Of a stretch of DNA of 64,000 nucleotides, positions 1 through 14,736 are shown piece by piece (the first letter of the stretch is position 1; every line of letters starts with the position of its first letter). The notes under the pieces were generated by a model. It was not told the DNA's origin, did no database searches, and saw only the letters and a list, made by a program, of their open reading frames with translations. The stretch covers positions 639,501-703,500 of the forward strand of contig JAODUP010000065.1 in NCBI GenBank assembly GCA_025642065.1. The letters are read 5' to 3'. A program made the translations under genes and the position numbers. The DNA comes from Paralvinella palmiformis. Taxonomy: Eukaryota; Annelida; Polychaeta; Terebellida; Alvinellidae.

Positions 1-427
1 ACAGTATTGTCTCATGAACCCTCACCTGGAATCGGGCCCTATCCTCAACCGAGCACTGCATATTCCAGAACAAAATAGGATAGTAGCCAACAGACTCGGG
101 CTAGGGTCCCATCACCTGAGGACAGAAACAGGTCGTTGGTCACGAACGCCAGTACAGGAGAGGCTGTGTGTTTGTGGAACTGGTATCCAAACTGAAGAAC
201 ATGTACTGATAGAATGTCCGAGATCGCACCATCAAAGAACTGCATATCCTATGCACGCACAATCACTAAAAGAACTGTTTGACCCTGAGGACACGACAGA
301 ACTCCGCAATCTAGCAGAATACATCAAAAAGATGTTATCTTTATTTAGGACTTGATATGCAATTAACTTCTATGTATCATGAAATCTCATCCTGTAAATA
401 TATCATGTCAATAAACTACTACTACTA
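1..427 (+). mobile_element. 3' end of a non-LTR retrotransposon (LINE), 5' part outside the window
   Basis: The reading frame is open from the window edge to a TGA at 353-355. It encodes the typical C-terminal tail of a LINE ORF2, downstream of the reverse transcriptase. A Cys-His cluster is visible (CVCGTGIQTEEHVLIEC), the C-x-C...H...C motif found after the RT domain in jockey/CR1/RTE-type elements. A short 3' UTR follows and ends in an (ACT)n tail near 410-427, as expected for target-primed insertion. The upstream RT and endonuclease would lie left of the window. I cannot assign the clade from this fragment. Confidence 0.75.
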
Positions 428-869
428 TATCACACAGATTTTGTCCCCCTTTTCCTTGTTTGTATACACCATAAGTAAACTTTTTGTGAATGCCACAATT
501 TGTACAAGTGTGTTTATTCTGTGTTTTATGTCCCAGATTGAAGAGCCATCTATGTAAACACCAGGGGTGTCTAACATGGATGTCAAGCATGTAAAGTGAG
601 CAATTTTGGGCATATATTCGCCTTCAGGACACCTCCATATCGACGTTATAGGGGTGTCGCCAATGTCAGGTTGGACGATCCAGCTCCGCGCATAGACATT
701 CCCATTTCGGTGACGTAGCTTTCATTAAGAAAGCGACCCCATTGGCGGTCATCCCTCTTTCCATCCACGATTATCACTCAAACATCTCACAATGTCTCCA
801 CAGTATCATGATCCATTTACTACTTGTCTGGTGACAGATCAATTTATTTCGTGGAAATAAATATATTTA
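428..869. other. Unassigned intergenic or intronic DNA
   Basis: I see no exon, RNA gene or recognisable repeat here. Short open frames lack splice signals and similarity to known proteins. Confidence 0.5.
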
Positions 870-1260
870 ACATCTAGGTGCATATTTTCCCAGTTTTTCC
901 TGTGTGTTATACACCAAAATCAGGTTTTTCCAGACATTTTCTGGTCAAAATACACGAATGTGTGCAATACATGGAAGAATACAGTAACTCAGTTGGTATA
1001 CATATTTTGAATGATCTGCTTTAGAGTTAAATTACCGCTGCTAGAAATTTTGGCAGTATATCTTTCCATCTCGACGAAGCTCATTATATTCAGATCACTT
1101 GCTTGTTTTTGTATCTCAGCCCATTCATCTTCCATACCGGTATAGTTGTTGGTTCTCTCACCTTTGGAAAGTAACTATATTTCCGCCAGTCATCATTTTG
1201 GATTCAATGACTGGAATCTCAGACACTAATTTAGCCGATCATTGACTTCTGTTGTTGCCA
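870..1260 (-). mobile_element. Pogo/Tigger DNA-transposon relic, C-terminal end
   Basis: On the minus strand, 989-1135 is a 48-codon open frame (starts MEDEWAEIQK, ends with a stop). Its Trp/acidic content and late position resemble the C-terminal tail of pogo/Tigger transposases. Just beyond it, about 880-950, the sequence matches in reverse complement the 3' end of the clearer Tigger element at 15,490-15,540 (shared core: tgttatacaccaaaa). The agreement of orientation between the two pieces is the main support. Everything upstream in the element is unrecognisable. Confidence 0.45.
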
Positions 1261-1594
1261 TGAAAGTGGTTTGTGTTGTTGGTGATTTCTGTTTGGTCAG
1301 TCCGTGTTAGGATCAACATTGGACAGAGACTAAAGACTGATGTGAGATACCAGTAATTGTTAATGGTCAAAAGGCTGAATTCAGTGTACTATTAAATGAA
1401 CAAGGGATGCACAAGAATGTTAATATTAGTAATGGGAATATAATATAGAAGTGGTTGAAGCTTACTTTTTATAGATCTACTTGTTCTGTCTAATATATAA
1501 ATATATATATATCCTCTCATTACTTATTCAGTATGTTAGTTGAACATACAGGATCATTTGGTTTGGATGAGGTTGATAATAATATATATAATAA

Positions 1595-1888
1595 TAATGC
1601 ATGTTTATATAGCGCTAGAACCAGGTAACCCTGTACAGTATTATTATCCCTGTCTCAGACCCGTTCCAATCCAGCACATCTCAACTCCCAAGGGAGCATT
1701 CAATACATGCTGCCATTAAAAGTGCAAAGCGCTATTCAAACACATATCCATCGCATCTTGTCGGTTTCTCATTTTCATGGATGAGTGAGCCAGCCGCTAC
1801 ACACGACAGCATTGCAGCTCACGGAGCCTCGAACCCGTCACCGTTCGGCTACGAGTCCTCCGCTCTAACTAACTGTGCCATCATGGCT
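1595..1888 (-). mobile_element. tRNA-derived SINE, second family
   Basis: Read on the minus strand, the element starts with a tRNA-like head: a box A-like segment in 1,860-1,885 and a good box B (gggttcgaggctc) around 1,820-1,835. A body of about 200 bp follows and ends in an AT-rich run near 1,595. The body carries the motif gcgctattcaaacacat. It differs from the more numerous SINE family elsewhere in this window. Confidence 0.6.
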
Positions 1889-2084
1889 CAACGTGTATCC
1901 ATAAGCCATGTTGATGTTCTAATGTTGTTGCCAATTGTTGTTTATGGACCGAGCAGTGCACGGAATCGTGACACTGTTCCATGTGCTGTTAGAGTGTGAA
2001 ATATGAGTGATTTCACTTGAAGAATAGCCCTCAATCCAGTATGGTTATCAGATTATGATAAATTATCTCTTATTTGTCAAACAG

Positions 2085-3917
2085 GAGACGGTTGGTCGGA
2101 TGATGCTGGTAATCTTCTATACGATATCACCAGGCAATGTGTTAATGGTGCTGAAGCTAAAGTACTGATGGCTAAGGTAGGTTGTGTGGTGTCTGACTTC
2201 TTGTCATCTCTTTCATTCTGGACACTTCAGCATTGTGATTGAGGGTGCTTCATCACTGCAGATTTCTGGATCATCGGAATAATTCCAATTACCTCTTGGA
2301 CCATATGTTGCAGTTGTGCCTTTACCAATGCTCAACAAAACCTCACTCACTCACTCACCTACTCACTCACTCACTCACTCAATCAATCAATCAATCAGTT
2401 ACTCACCCACTCTCACACATTATTTGTCCATATCTCACTCCTATCCCATCCCACAAATCCAGATAACTCTAGGATCGGTATCCTGATCTAGAGGTTTTCA
2501 GTGCAGTGCTCCATTTATCAGACTTTTTGGAGTGCCCCATGGATAGTGATGAGATTTTTAATATTTCCTGTTGAGTATTTCTGTCATTTTGCCTCTGGAC
2601 TTTCAAATGTATGTCAGCTGCATACTCTTGTAGAAATAGTTCTTTATAATTTTTTTTTAATTGTTGTTAGCCACCTGTTGTTATTCTATCCTGTGGAGCC
2701 ACCTGTTTCCATCAGATATAATTTTGATACATCAGTCATACATGTATTTTGCATTATGCACGTAGTTCAGCAATTACCTGGATCACTTTAATAGATGATT
2801 GCGCTATCTGTTTTCACTACTTAGATATAATGTTAAGCAATCTGGATCATGTTGTTAGACCTCTCAGATCACAGGATTGGTGTTTTCAGGTCATGTCACG
2901 GGCATCGGCCCATTACAGTGGGAAGTTTGTCTATGGTCTGGAGTTACTGGACACGACTCAGTCATATTGCAGCAACATAAGTCACGAGCTAGTTCGTCAC
3001 AAAAGTGCCAAGTTCTCACTGCTACAGATTGAGGTAAGTTAGTAGTCAGTTCTGGATGTGTGGTCAAACCTGTCCCTGTCATCATGCCCAGGATTAAATC
3101 GGGTGGTCATTAAACAATGTTGGTCCTTTCCATATATAAAGCTAAATGTATGAATTTGGACATGGTCAAAAACGTTGTGCCAAAGGGTGATGGATGTGTT
3201 CATTCAAAGACAGTTTTATACATGCAAAACACATTCCATATGTCATGACATCATTCGAAGTCCCTTGTACTGAAACAAGTCGTCATTCCAGAGCGCAGCC
3301 AAATTCCATTTATGACTCACACTTTGATATTTATAGCACTAACCTTGTGAATATTTTTCCGTGGTGATGTAACCATTACCAATTTATTTTTTTATTTTTT
3401 TACTCACCATAACTATATAGTAACCCATGTCTACCGTGAGAAAGATTAATGCTCCCCAAAAGCCTCATACTCACGCATTGCATGTGATTGGGAATCTGTA
3501 CCATTATATATTTTATTCGTGTTTTTTTTTAATAATCTTGTGATTCCTACCGATTCCTTGGTTTAGTCATCCGTAAAAAGGTCTCGTAGCTATATTAACA
3601 CAATCTGAGAATAATACCAAATGAACTATTTCCAGGAGCTCTTCCCGCAGTTGTTATTACTCCCCCCAGAAAGTGCTGAGACCAAGGTTATACAGTGTTG
3701 CATCGACATAATAAAATCTCAGGTGAGTGGTTTTCTTGTCTGTACAAAATCAGCAGAAATCGCGCTGATTTCTGTTCTCTGCTGATTGAACGATATTGTA
3801 GAACAGACTTGTCTAGAACCAAATATGTCTTTTATGAGAATTGAAAGATTCATGTTTTGGTTGGTTTCTTTAGGCAGGTATCCTTCAGTTAAAATTACCT
3901 TTTACTTGTTGGCATTG

Positions 3918-3961
<44 letters not shown>

Positions 3962-4843
3962 TCAAAATCAGTAAAAACTCACTTTTATGCCAACTTTGGG
4001 ACCTGGCATTGTGGTGGGGTGGCATTAGAGTGGGGGGGGGGCATATTGGCAGACAGCCATGGCAGTGGTGGATGGATGGGTACAGTACATAATTGTGTAC
4101 AATATACATGTAGTGTATTGTCGGGATAATAAAAGACCATATATAGTATGTAATGACAATTTATTTATTTAACCACCTAATAATTTACATACAGACATAA
4201 AACACTTTATCGTGTAAAAATAAATGACCAAAATCCTTAACTTTAGCACGCACAATCTCATCTGTCAGCAGCACAACCATAACCACAAAGCTTGTTTGAG
4301 ATCAGTGTGTTTGGTATGTCTCTAGGGATGTTTGGCGGTATTGTCAGATAACCACTTGTCACGCTGACTTAGAATATGGTCAGAAATTTGCTCCTGGGAA
4401 GATTTAGTTTTCTCATGGTGGGAGATAATTTGCTGCTTCTGGCCAGTTTCAAGTGCTGTGTGTTTACGTGACCTCAATACAGTAGACATGATAAAAAAGG
4501 ACATGATGAACAGGACTGATTGGTGGGATTATATAATGTTTTTGTCAGTGATGAATTGTGAATTAAAGTCAATGGTGACTTGAGGCTTCTACTTTATACA
4601 TCTGTTGATGAGGTGGTTAATTGCACGCTGGCTTTTGATCCTTTGTTAACCCCAACTATCACTTGATTTAATCTATTGCTGATCGCATGATCAACACTGT
4701 CATGATTGCTACCTCATGACCCTGATAGCTTGTCAATCAATTCACACATACACATTCCAGCCAATCAATGAACGATTCTCATTATATAACCGAAAGTATT
4801 GACTAATGAGCACACACTGACTTAAAATCATTGGTGGTCTATT

Positions 4844-4894
<51 letters not shown>

Positions 4895-6593
4895 TCTAAC
4901 CTGTTCCTAATGCCACCTGTCTGAAAGCGCCACCTGCTTTAAATGCTACTTTTCCAAAGTCTCAATGCAAATCGCCAGTGTTTTGCGGTCCTAGGTCTAC
5001 AATATTACCTGTCAAGTAACCGCTAGTTGCAATAATACCGGCACTAATTGTCATTGGACTCACACCACCAACATATTGGCCAATAATGGCTCTTCCCTAA
5101 TGATTATGCCTCCGACAGTGTACTTGATGTTTTACGCTGACGGTGTCTTAACTATGTTATGTAAAGACAAATGATTCTTGGTGAGCAAACTGACATTTAA
5201 GACAATTAAAGTAATGATGTAATTTAGCTCCCGGTCGGAACAATGGCTTACATAACACCAAACAGACAAACCTAGAAAATCTCTGAAAAACCGAAAACTG
5301 CTAAAGGTGTTATGTTCAAATTGTAAGGAAATTTTCTAATTAATCACATTATACTTTTGATATGCCAACTTGCACTATATTGCTGACATGTTATATATTG
5401 TGATATTAAGAAACGGTGATATTCTGCGTGAATTGCAAGATGTTTCTCAAATCCCACAAAATCTTAACTTTAGATCAAAAAGTGAAGGCTGTAGAGATGT
5501 ATGATAAAAACTCCAGTTCTCGCACTGTTGGAGAGGCATTTGGTGTGAGCAAAGACCAAATACAAAAACTCGTCAAGCATAAGGCTGAGGTATTGGAGGA
5601 GTATAGTGGAAATGCACCCAGTCAAAGCCAATGTATTCGCGGTAAGACTAATACTACGCACCATATCTGTACTGGACTCTGAGTCTATATACTGGGTTGG
5701 TAAAGCATGGGAATTAGTGGAGCCACTTACAGTCTAGAAGTGCTTCGCTAAGGCTGGTTTTGTGCATGCAGTCAGCGATGAATCAACGAGTGATTCATCA
5801 GACAATGATGAAATTCTTTTTGTCGGTGCTGCAACGACTTGTTTAATTGTGACTATGAGAAGCTTCCAGGCATAGACAGCCATGTTCAAACTTGTCAACC
5901 TTCTGCTGACTGGGATCCTCCAGCTAGAGAGCCACTGGCAGAGTGTGCACCACCATGTACAGCTAGTGACAGTGAGCCTACAGAGTCACAAGCACCTCCA
6001 TCACTTGATAGAGCAAAAGAATGCATACAAGAGTTAAGAACATTTGCTATGCATATTGGCAATACCACATTCCTGGATCGTGTTATGGACCTATAGGATA
6101 TGAGTGTGACAGCAAGATAAACGACTTTTTTATGTAATTAGATCTTTTTGCTTGTATATTGTAACAATTAGATATATACACATGAATATAAATAAATAGC
6201 ATGTCTATAAATACTATGTGTTGTTTATTCAGTGGAAGTTCCACCTTTTAATAAGTGCCTGGATTTCAACCTGTCTGGAAGCTCCACCTGTCTATAAATG
6301 CCACTTTCAGTGAGTCCCCACAAGTGGTGTTAAGAGCAGGTTAGACTGTATATCGTGACATGATTTTCACAGATTACCAGAAATATCCCAGTCAGCGTGT
6401 GGTGGTAATAGCGGGGGTATTTATATGGCAACGTATGGTATTCGTATTGCGTAAGCATTGGCAGTGGCTGAATAATGGCGGGGGAGGGAAGGATAAATGG
6501 GGCTATTATCATGGCAGAAAATTGGGTCCTTATCAAAGATTGACAGTTGGTGCGGTGGGTGGATGTTCATGGGTGGTGGATGGCGGGGCTAGA

Positions 6594-6689
<96 letters not shown>

Positions 6690-9600
6690 GGCTACAGGGA
6701 TGTGATTTTCCTATTTTTTTGCCATATTTCTGGGATTTCGAGCTATATTTGCTTAATTGTACCATAATGTTTTAGACTTCGGTTGCACCTGTATTTATAA
6801 TACATTTTTTAAAGACATTTATTAATCTATAATTCTAAATTTAATGGAGTATTGTTAGCTTTATGATTCATATGTATTTCATTGGCTATCATTTGTTGTT
6901 CTTGAGCACAGTCTTTTATTAATATTCATAATATTTAATTTTTTAGAATGCTGATGAACAGATACTAGGCTGCTGAGGTGATTCAATCAACAATACAGTC
7001 AAATATAAGGTAGTTGCCCTTTCCTCTAACTAACTATCTATCTATCTATCTATCCTTCCATCTATCTATCTATCTATCTATCTATCCTTCCATCTATCTA
7101 TCTATCTATATTTATCTATTTATCTATCTGTCTGTCTCTCACGTATATTAACCAAAGATGAGATGAATCTTTCCGAAATAAGCCTGAGCTAAAAAAGATA
7201 TATTGTTATATTAATGTTTTCTATATTGAACGCATTACTGTTGTTTTCCAGAACTAAGGATGTCCTAGTTAATCATGATGTGATACAGGCTCTGAGCGTT
7301 GTGTTACAGGTCAGACAACAGCCAGAGGTGTTAGAGCTTGTTATTATTTGTCTGGTTAATTTGGTCAATAACAGTGAAAGGTCAGTGATTTTCGTCTTAC
7401 CATGCCAGCTGTGTTAATGGTAGATGATGAATTATTTTGACTGTATTGGTGAAGTTCAGTTATTGGAGGTCACACTGGTCTGATGGAACCCTTAGAGGTT
7501 TGAACAGTTTCTCTTCAATCCTGTCCCCATCTGATTCAGTTTACTTATGAACATAGTGCTACTACATCTGGGGTTCCCTTATCGGTGTTCCCGGAGTGCG
7601 GTTTGTTCCACGCTGTAATATTGGAAGACTTCCAATTTTTAGAATCATTCCTCCAACATTTTGATAAAATATTATCACAGGCTTACAAATATAATGTGAC
7701 AGAAAGACATGGATAGGCACCAAATATTGGTATATTAATATAACCTAACAAAATTTGAGCTATTCCTGTTTTGTGATCAGAGATCTGAGATTATTAGATG
7801 AATGAAGTGCACTCTAATCCAGTCGAATGACCATCTTAAACAGTTGTCATACTTCTAGTTAATTTTCTGTCATATTTTCAGCCTGTGTCAGGCGCTCTGG
7901 AATCAAGGAGGATTTAATTCACTTATTCATGTTCTAAACACAGTAAGTGCTGATAAGTAAATATATAATTGGATTCATAACCGAGAGAAATTAGTGGGAT
8001 TTATGAATGTACTGATATCGTTATCGTACTCTGATCTGTTAACATTCCGGTAATATCAACCTTTGTCCATTCAGATGTCTCCGCATCATTTCTATCGATT
8101 AAAATATCCACTGTCGTTATACGGAACCTTCACATACTCAGTTAGAACCTGTGTGCATAAGCATCGGTTGAATGTACATTACCATTCCGTAGCCTCGCTT
8201 CCATTTTATTTTATCTTCGGTGGCTTTTTAATTATTATAATTATTTGAAGAAAAATCAAAAGGAATAGATCGACTGAAAGGGGCATGCTGATACTGTAAT
8301 CCCTAAATTTAGCTGTTTGTTATACAGCAATCGCCCTAGTTTCTGTTAGTTTGATGGCCAATCATATCTGGACCCATCTTTTTATTTCATGAAGAAATAT
8401 TTGTATAGCAATAGTTTAAATGTATCTTTTTTATGTGCATTATTTTCTACAAGAGAACAAATTATTATGTCTGAAAATGTGCTCACTTCATTTTCCTAAT
8501 CTTACGTTCCTTATTTGTCAGCTATCTTTTCTTGTTATTTAACCAATAAGAATAAATAGAACATAGCTGATTTATGGCGGTGTTGTCGATGGAACGTTTT
8601 GAGAAAGAAATATGGCAGTATTTTATGTCATGTATATCATTATTCTATTGCCAGATAACAGATGAAAATCTTATAGAGATTGTGATCTGGGCCTTTTGGC
8701 AGCTGATTACCGTTAAAAGGTAAGTGCACCAAAAAGGATTATTTTGTGGAAGGTGAGAATCACTGATTTTGGCTTCTTTTGATTCATGAGTGAAAATTAG
8801 CATAGAACTCTTATGGCAATTGATTGAGAGAAGGCTGATAAACTAGATGCTGCGCTTGATTGGATAAGATCATTTATTCTGCACGTACGCAGAGTAAAAC
8901 CTGGATAATTTGTGATAATTTATGACACAGCCTCATCAAGGATCTTGATAGCTATGTTGAGATGTGTTACTTCGGCTATTGCTGCTGTTCTAGTTAATGT
9001 GCAGCACTGTCTGTGCACTGTACTGCAGACTGCCAACATTGGATATAAAGCCATTGAGAGTGGTAAAGTTGTCGTCAGTTTGTTTGTTAATCAAATCATT
9101 GTATTCAGTCTAACGAATATACGACATCTGGCATAAAGTGTGTCTGTAATATACGATAAGTAATTGACTATTCTTGCAGTAATTTATTCGAACCATTGGG
9201 GAATACATATATGTAATTGGTAGTCCCACATGAGATAGATACTACTATGAAAAACAAACTGGCATTTTCACATTACACACTCGAAATGAGTGCGTTGCAG
9301 ATGTACAATGGCATATCAACAGAGGTAACATCTAATTAAGTTAATTGTGATCTAATTCTTGGAAACACGCTGAGATACAGCATTTTAAAACGAGGTTGCC
9401 TGGAATATCCAAATAAAAAATGATTTAGCAAGATTTTAATTTGTATGGATTCTATTAATAGTCAATACTTTTGACAGCAGTAATTATTCTACTAAGCAGA
9501 TGTTGATGTGCGTGGTAACATTTGTTAAATGTTACAGGCATAACTCATTAATTACTAGCAACATTTAAAAGTGAAATTTCCGGTAAGTTAAAAATGCTTC

Positions 9601-10752
9601 AGCCCTTGTAAACCATATTTTCCCAATATAATTAGCCTCGTCAGTATGTTTGTCTGATAGCTGTAGTTATGATATTCTAGCATGTGATTTATCTCTGTTC
9701 ATATTTCTGTTTTGTTCATTTCAGTTCTGTGATGATGTTAAATAGGTTACAGACATATCACATTATGTCCATGCTTTGGTCTCAGGGAAAGGTATGTTAT
9801 AGTTTCTCCAAAGTAAATTACACTGAATGTGTGCATGTGTGTGTGTTTGTGTAGGTGCACATGCACTGTAAAGTATACTAGATTTGCTAAATTTAGTATT
9901 TAATTAGGTATATCTACAGATGTAGGGGGGTTATTAATTTCAACGTTAAAGGAGAAATTAGACCTTGACATTATAAGTTGGTACCGTCTTTTCTTTCCAG
10001 ATACAAAATGAGAAGCTGTTTCTTGATGTTCTGTCAACATTGCTGAAACGTGTCAGTGAGAGGTAAGTAGACTCAATAATTTGAACAAGATGGTGGCATT
10101 TCAATTTGGTGAATTCTTCATTCAGTGAGCTTTATGATTGTGTGTTATACTGTAAAACCTAAAATGTTGGCGTCGTTTTAAATTGGTGATTTATTGCCAT
10201 TCCCCAAATTAGTCAACTTAATACGAACCATCATACAAATAGATATCATACAAAAATATCACTGTTCGTTGCCTTTGAATGGTTCCTGTTAGTTGGGACA
10301 CTTTATTAAATACCGCAAATCAGCAAATGGTGGTGACGTATTGAGTTGGCGAATTTAATAATTTGAACAAGATGGTGGCATTTCAATTTGGTGAATTCTT
10401 CATTCAGCGAGATTTATGATTGTGTGTTATACTGTAAAACATAAAATGTTGGCGTCGTTTTAAATTGGTGATTTATTGCCATTCCCCAAATACGATCATT
10501 AACATTTGCTGATCTACAATATACATTATTATTATAGTAACACTATGCATTTAATAAAGTGTTATTATTCAAAGGCACCTCAATAGAAGTTCCTCAAAAC
10601 TTAGAGGTTTATTGAAATAGATATTAATTATTTGAAAAATCTAGCTGGAAGAAGAAAGTCTAAAAAACTTTTATTATAGTATGCACCCTGTTGTACAAAG
10701 TTGGGTCTGCTACATTAAAGGTACTGTCACTATGTATTTGAAGTCAACACAG

Positions 10753-10789
<37 letters not shown>

Positions 10790-13700
10790 CCTAAATGGCA
10801 GTTTTTAACGTGGCTAGCAACCTCCAATGAGTGAGACGTAAATATGGTCTGTAATTTATAGCTTCCCCACGGATACTAATTCTAAATAAATTTAGAATAT
10901 ATGGCATGTTCGGTGGAGAAAACCTTGCCAGTTGCCTGGCTGGATGAAAAACTCCTCCTACTATAGTGCCACGGCTGAGGCGCGAACCTGCGACCTCCCG
11001 CACAGAATGACCATAGCCATAGGTAAATAGTCTCAGGCTCTACCCATGAGGCCAAAGAGGCGGTTACGGATGTGTTTGTGATAGTCACAATTATATTAAT
11101 TAATTACAATTCTATATTTAAATGACAATATTCTATTCAGCCTGATGGGATTATATTAAATAAATCTATTTATCAGTGTTCAATTTTCCACCTAATTATC
11201 CTTCATGTCATAAGGGGCAACAATTGATATTTATATTTTTATTATTCTACAGGTAGTCTTCGACTTACGACCTTAGTTGGTTACGACCTTGACCGGTCAT
11301 AAGTTGGTCTGGTCATAAGTTGGCCTATATTGTAATTACCTTACAAATAACATCGTTTGTAATATTATAATCAGCTTTAATTCATACTGCGGGTCATAAA
11401 ATAGAACAATCGTAAGTTGCACAGGTCGTAAGTCGATAACTACCTATAACTGGTAGGTTTTCATATTTCAAATTAATCATCAGTAAATGTTTACACAGCC
11501 ACAGTAGCCATTAGGCTTGTCATTAAATTACTGTTTGGCTGCGTATTTCCAATGACTTTTTCTGTGATTTCAGGGATCTGAAGGACGTTGATAAGTGTGG
11601 CTGTCTGAAGGTGTTATGCGATAAGATCCAGAACTTGAGCAGCCCTAAATGTATTAGCATCTGTTTCCAGATTCTGGAAGACATGGCCACCTGTGAAAGG
11701 TTTGTTCTTACCACTTTAGGTCAATCTTCTGAATTCACCGACTTAATAAATTTGAAAAGTTGCAGCACCGACATTATTCCGTCATACGTGAAAAATTAAT
11801 AATAATATGCATGTTACGGTTATAATTACAACTACAAGTTGGATCACACCATCTCTGAGAGTTGATGCCACGTTCACGATGTATGAAATGGACTGTGAAA
11901 AGGTCGACTATCCAACGTGATAGTAGATTAATATTTCAGCACTAATATAAATATACTAAAAAAATTTAAATGATGTCAGAATATCAACACAATCAACCAC
12001 ATAGTAAATAATTCAGTATAAAGTGCTGGTGAATCTACAATAACTCATCTGTCGGTGCTGATGTTTCGAAGCCAGACACAGACCAGATGAACCGGAAAAC
12101 TGACAAAGTGTTTATATTACCTGGTTGCAACGATGTTAACGAGTGTCAGCCAAACGTGTAATATTTTAACAAAAGGGTATATTTTTTAATATTATAATTG
12201 GTCCAGACAGCCTCGTGTGTTACTGAAATAGCTAAAGAAACTGTATAGTGAAATTCCTTTTATGCTTTGGTATTATTTTGACAATAATGTTTATTTTAAT
12301 TAGCAATTACAATTATCCCATGCCTGCTGAACACCGCTACATTTATTCATATGGTGGAAATCCAGTCATTGGGCGCAACTACATTGGTCATTAAATTCAT
12401 GTTTATTCTACACACAATTAATAAACCACAAATAACGGCTGCGGATTTAGATTTAAATAATCAGATAAGTCAGAAAATTCTATATCTATCCTTTTAACAA
12501 ACTTTCTACAACCAGTTCTGGATATAAACTCTGTAACAGTATATATCCGTCAGCATCAGACAGGATTCCCACACGTCCTAGAAAACCTGGAAATGTCTTG
12601 GAAAATAATATTTCCTTGGCTGTGGAAACCAGGATCAGAGGTTCTGAGGGTTTTGAGCATAAAATTATCCCACACTATTGTCCTTCGTGTCATAAAAGGC
12701 AATGAAGATGAGACAACTTTGTTGACCCTTTGTCCGCACTCATTCATCTGCCTAATAGATAAATCAGAGAGTGGACACGTGAAGGATTAATAATCAGTCT
12801 CAATTTCTACTAGATCAGCCTACCACAGCCAGTCGGTCATGGTCCATTGAACCATTACCCAGTACAGATCATGATGATGATGATTGATGTTTCACAGCCA
12901 CTTTTGTGTACATGGTAGGCTAAGTGGGTTAAGCGACCTCCAAAGGTAATGAAGGGAAGCCAGAGACGAAACAACCTTCGGATATGCCCCCACCAAGATT
13001 CGAATACGGGTGGTAGTGATCCGTGGTCCAACACGCTACCGCTAGACCACGGAGGCGCCCCTGTCATTACAGAATGTGTGAACTAAACCATGTGATTCTA
13101 TAATTCCAGTGCCAAAGACAAGATCAGGAAGAACGGTGGCATTAATGCTGTCTGTGTACTGTTTAATAAGTGGTCACAAACTGAGGTATATTATTACTAT
13201 AATTTTTTATAATATGCTTATTATTGTCATCATCATCATCATCATCATCATTATTTTATATAATGGTTAGCCATCATCATGCAGTGAGCACTTGATAACT
13301 GTTTAACTCACTTTTTGATGACACCATTATTGTGTGTGATTCTTTGTCAGTTATTTTATTTACAGGAAAAACTTTAGACTTAAGCAAGATTTTAGACTTA
13401 AGCAAGATTTTAGACTTAAGCAAGATTTTAGACTTAAGCAAGATTTTAGACTTAAGCAAGATTTTAGACTTAAGCAAGATTTTAGACTTAAGCAAGATTT
13501 TAGACTTAAGCAAGATTTTAGACTTAAGCACGATTTTAGACTTAAGCAAGATTTTAGACTTAAGCAAGATTTTAGACTTAAGCACGATTTTAGACTTAAG
13601 CAAGATTTTAGACTTAAGCAAGATTTTAGACTTAAGCAAGATTTTAGACTTAAGCAAGATTGCCTTCCTAATACTAGTAATAGGCCTTGAGCTTAATCTG

Positions 13701-14698
13701 TGAAATACGGACTGGCAACGAGTACGGTGCCATTTTAAACTTACTGGGCAGTTTATCTTTATTTATGTCGTGTCTAATTGTAGGAAGATGTCTTGTTTTG
13801 TCTATCGGAAGTTTAGATATTGGAAAATATGTTGGATACTACTGATTAACATTGAAAATTCTAAATAAAATAATAAATGTATGCTTCATCCTCTCCTATG
13901 TTTTTGCACGTGGAGCTATATATTTAAATAGACAGGCATGCACACACACACACACACACACACTATACATACACTATCAATAAAATAGGTGGAAAAATAC
14001 AGTATATATTTTATACAGGATTTATTTTAAGATGACGCAGCCATTTTGTTTTTCTGTTAAAGGTGAGGAACAAAGTGATAAAGACACTGAAAAGTTTGAA
14101 AAACATCTACAACAGAGACATTATCAAAGAATATATGGAGAACACTGATAAGGGCCGGGTAAACCCCAACCCCCAGATCATGTTTCCTAGTGTTTCATGG
14201 AAATATTTTTATTAATAAATAACACATGACATTTTCACAAACACACACACAAACATACCTTCAATAAAATAGGTGGAAAAAACAGTATATATTTTATACC
14301 CGGTTTTTTTTCCAGATTTTTTTCTGTGAAACAATGAAAGAACAAACTTGATAAAGACACTGTATGTGTGGCCTTGAAAAAACTCTGCCAACAGAGACTT
14401 ATCAAAGAATATATGAAGAACACTGTTAGCGGAAGTACAAAAACCCGTCTTTGTTATAATAGTTGGGGGAGTCATGTCCATTTTAATAAATAAAAATCTA
14501 AGTTTCACCAAACTGTTATTTGGAAACATGTCAGTCTTTTTCGGTCAGTGTTAACTACCAGACCTCCAGTGATTCGAACTAAAATAGATTGCTGTTTTCA
14601 AGTTTTAGTTATAACATTGTTTGTTTTGTTTTTCGGGGAGAATCCCCAGGTTGTTGCTTATTCAGCACAGCCTAGTTATAACATCAAAGCGAAATCGC

Positions 14699-14736
<38 letters not shown>

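Noticed and set aside
3885..4109. Minus-strand frame with a YIYIYI run
   Set aside because: The Tyr-Ile run is just translated (AT)n; the same holds for similar frames at 14,548, 25,095 and 25,171.
13277..13703. Open frames of 123-126 residues made of LDLSKI or LLKSKI repeats on both strands
   Set aside because: They result from an 18-bp minisatellite with no stop in the unit; there are no splice sites or similarity to suggest a protein.
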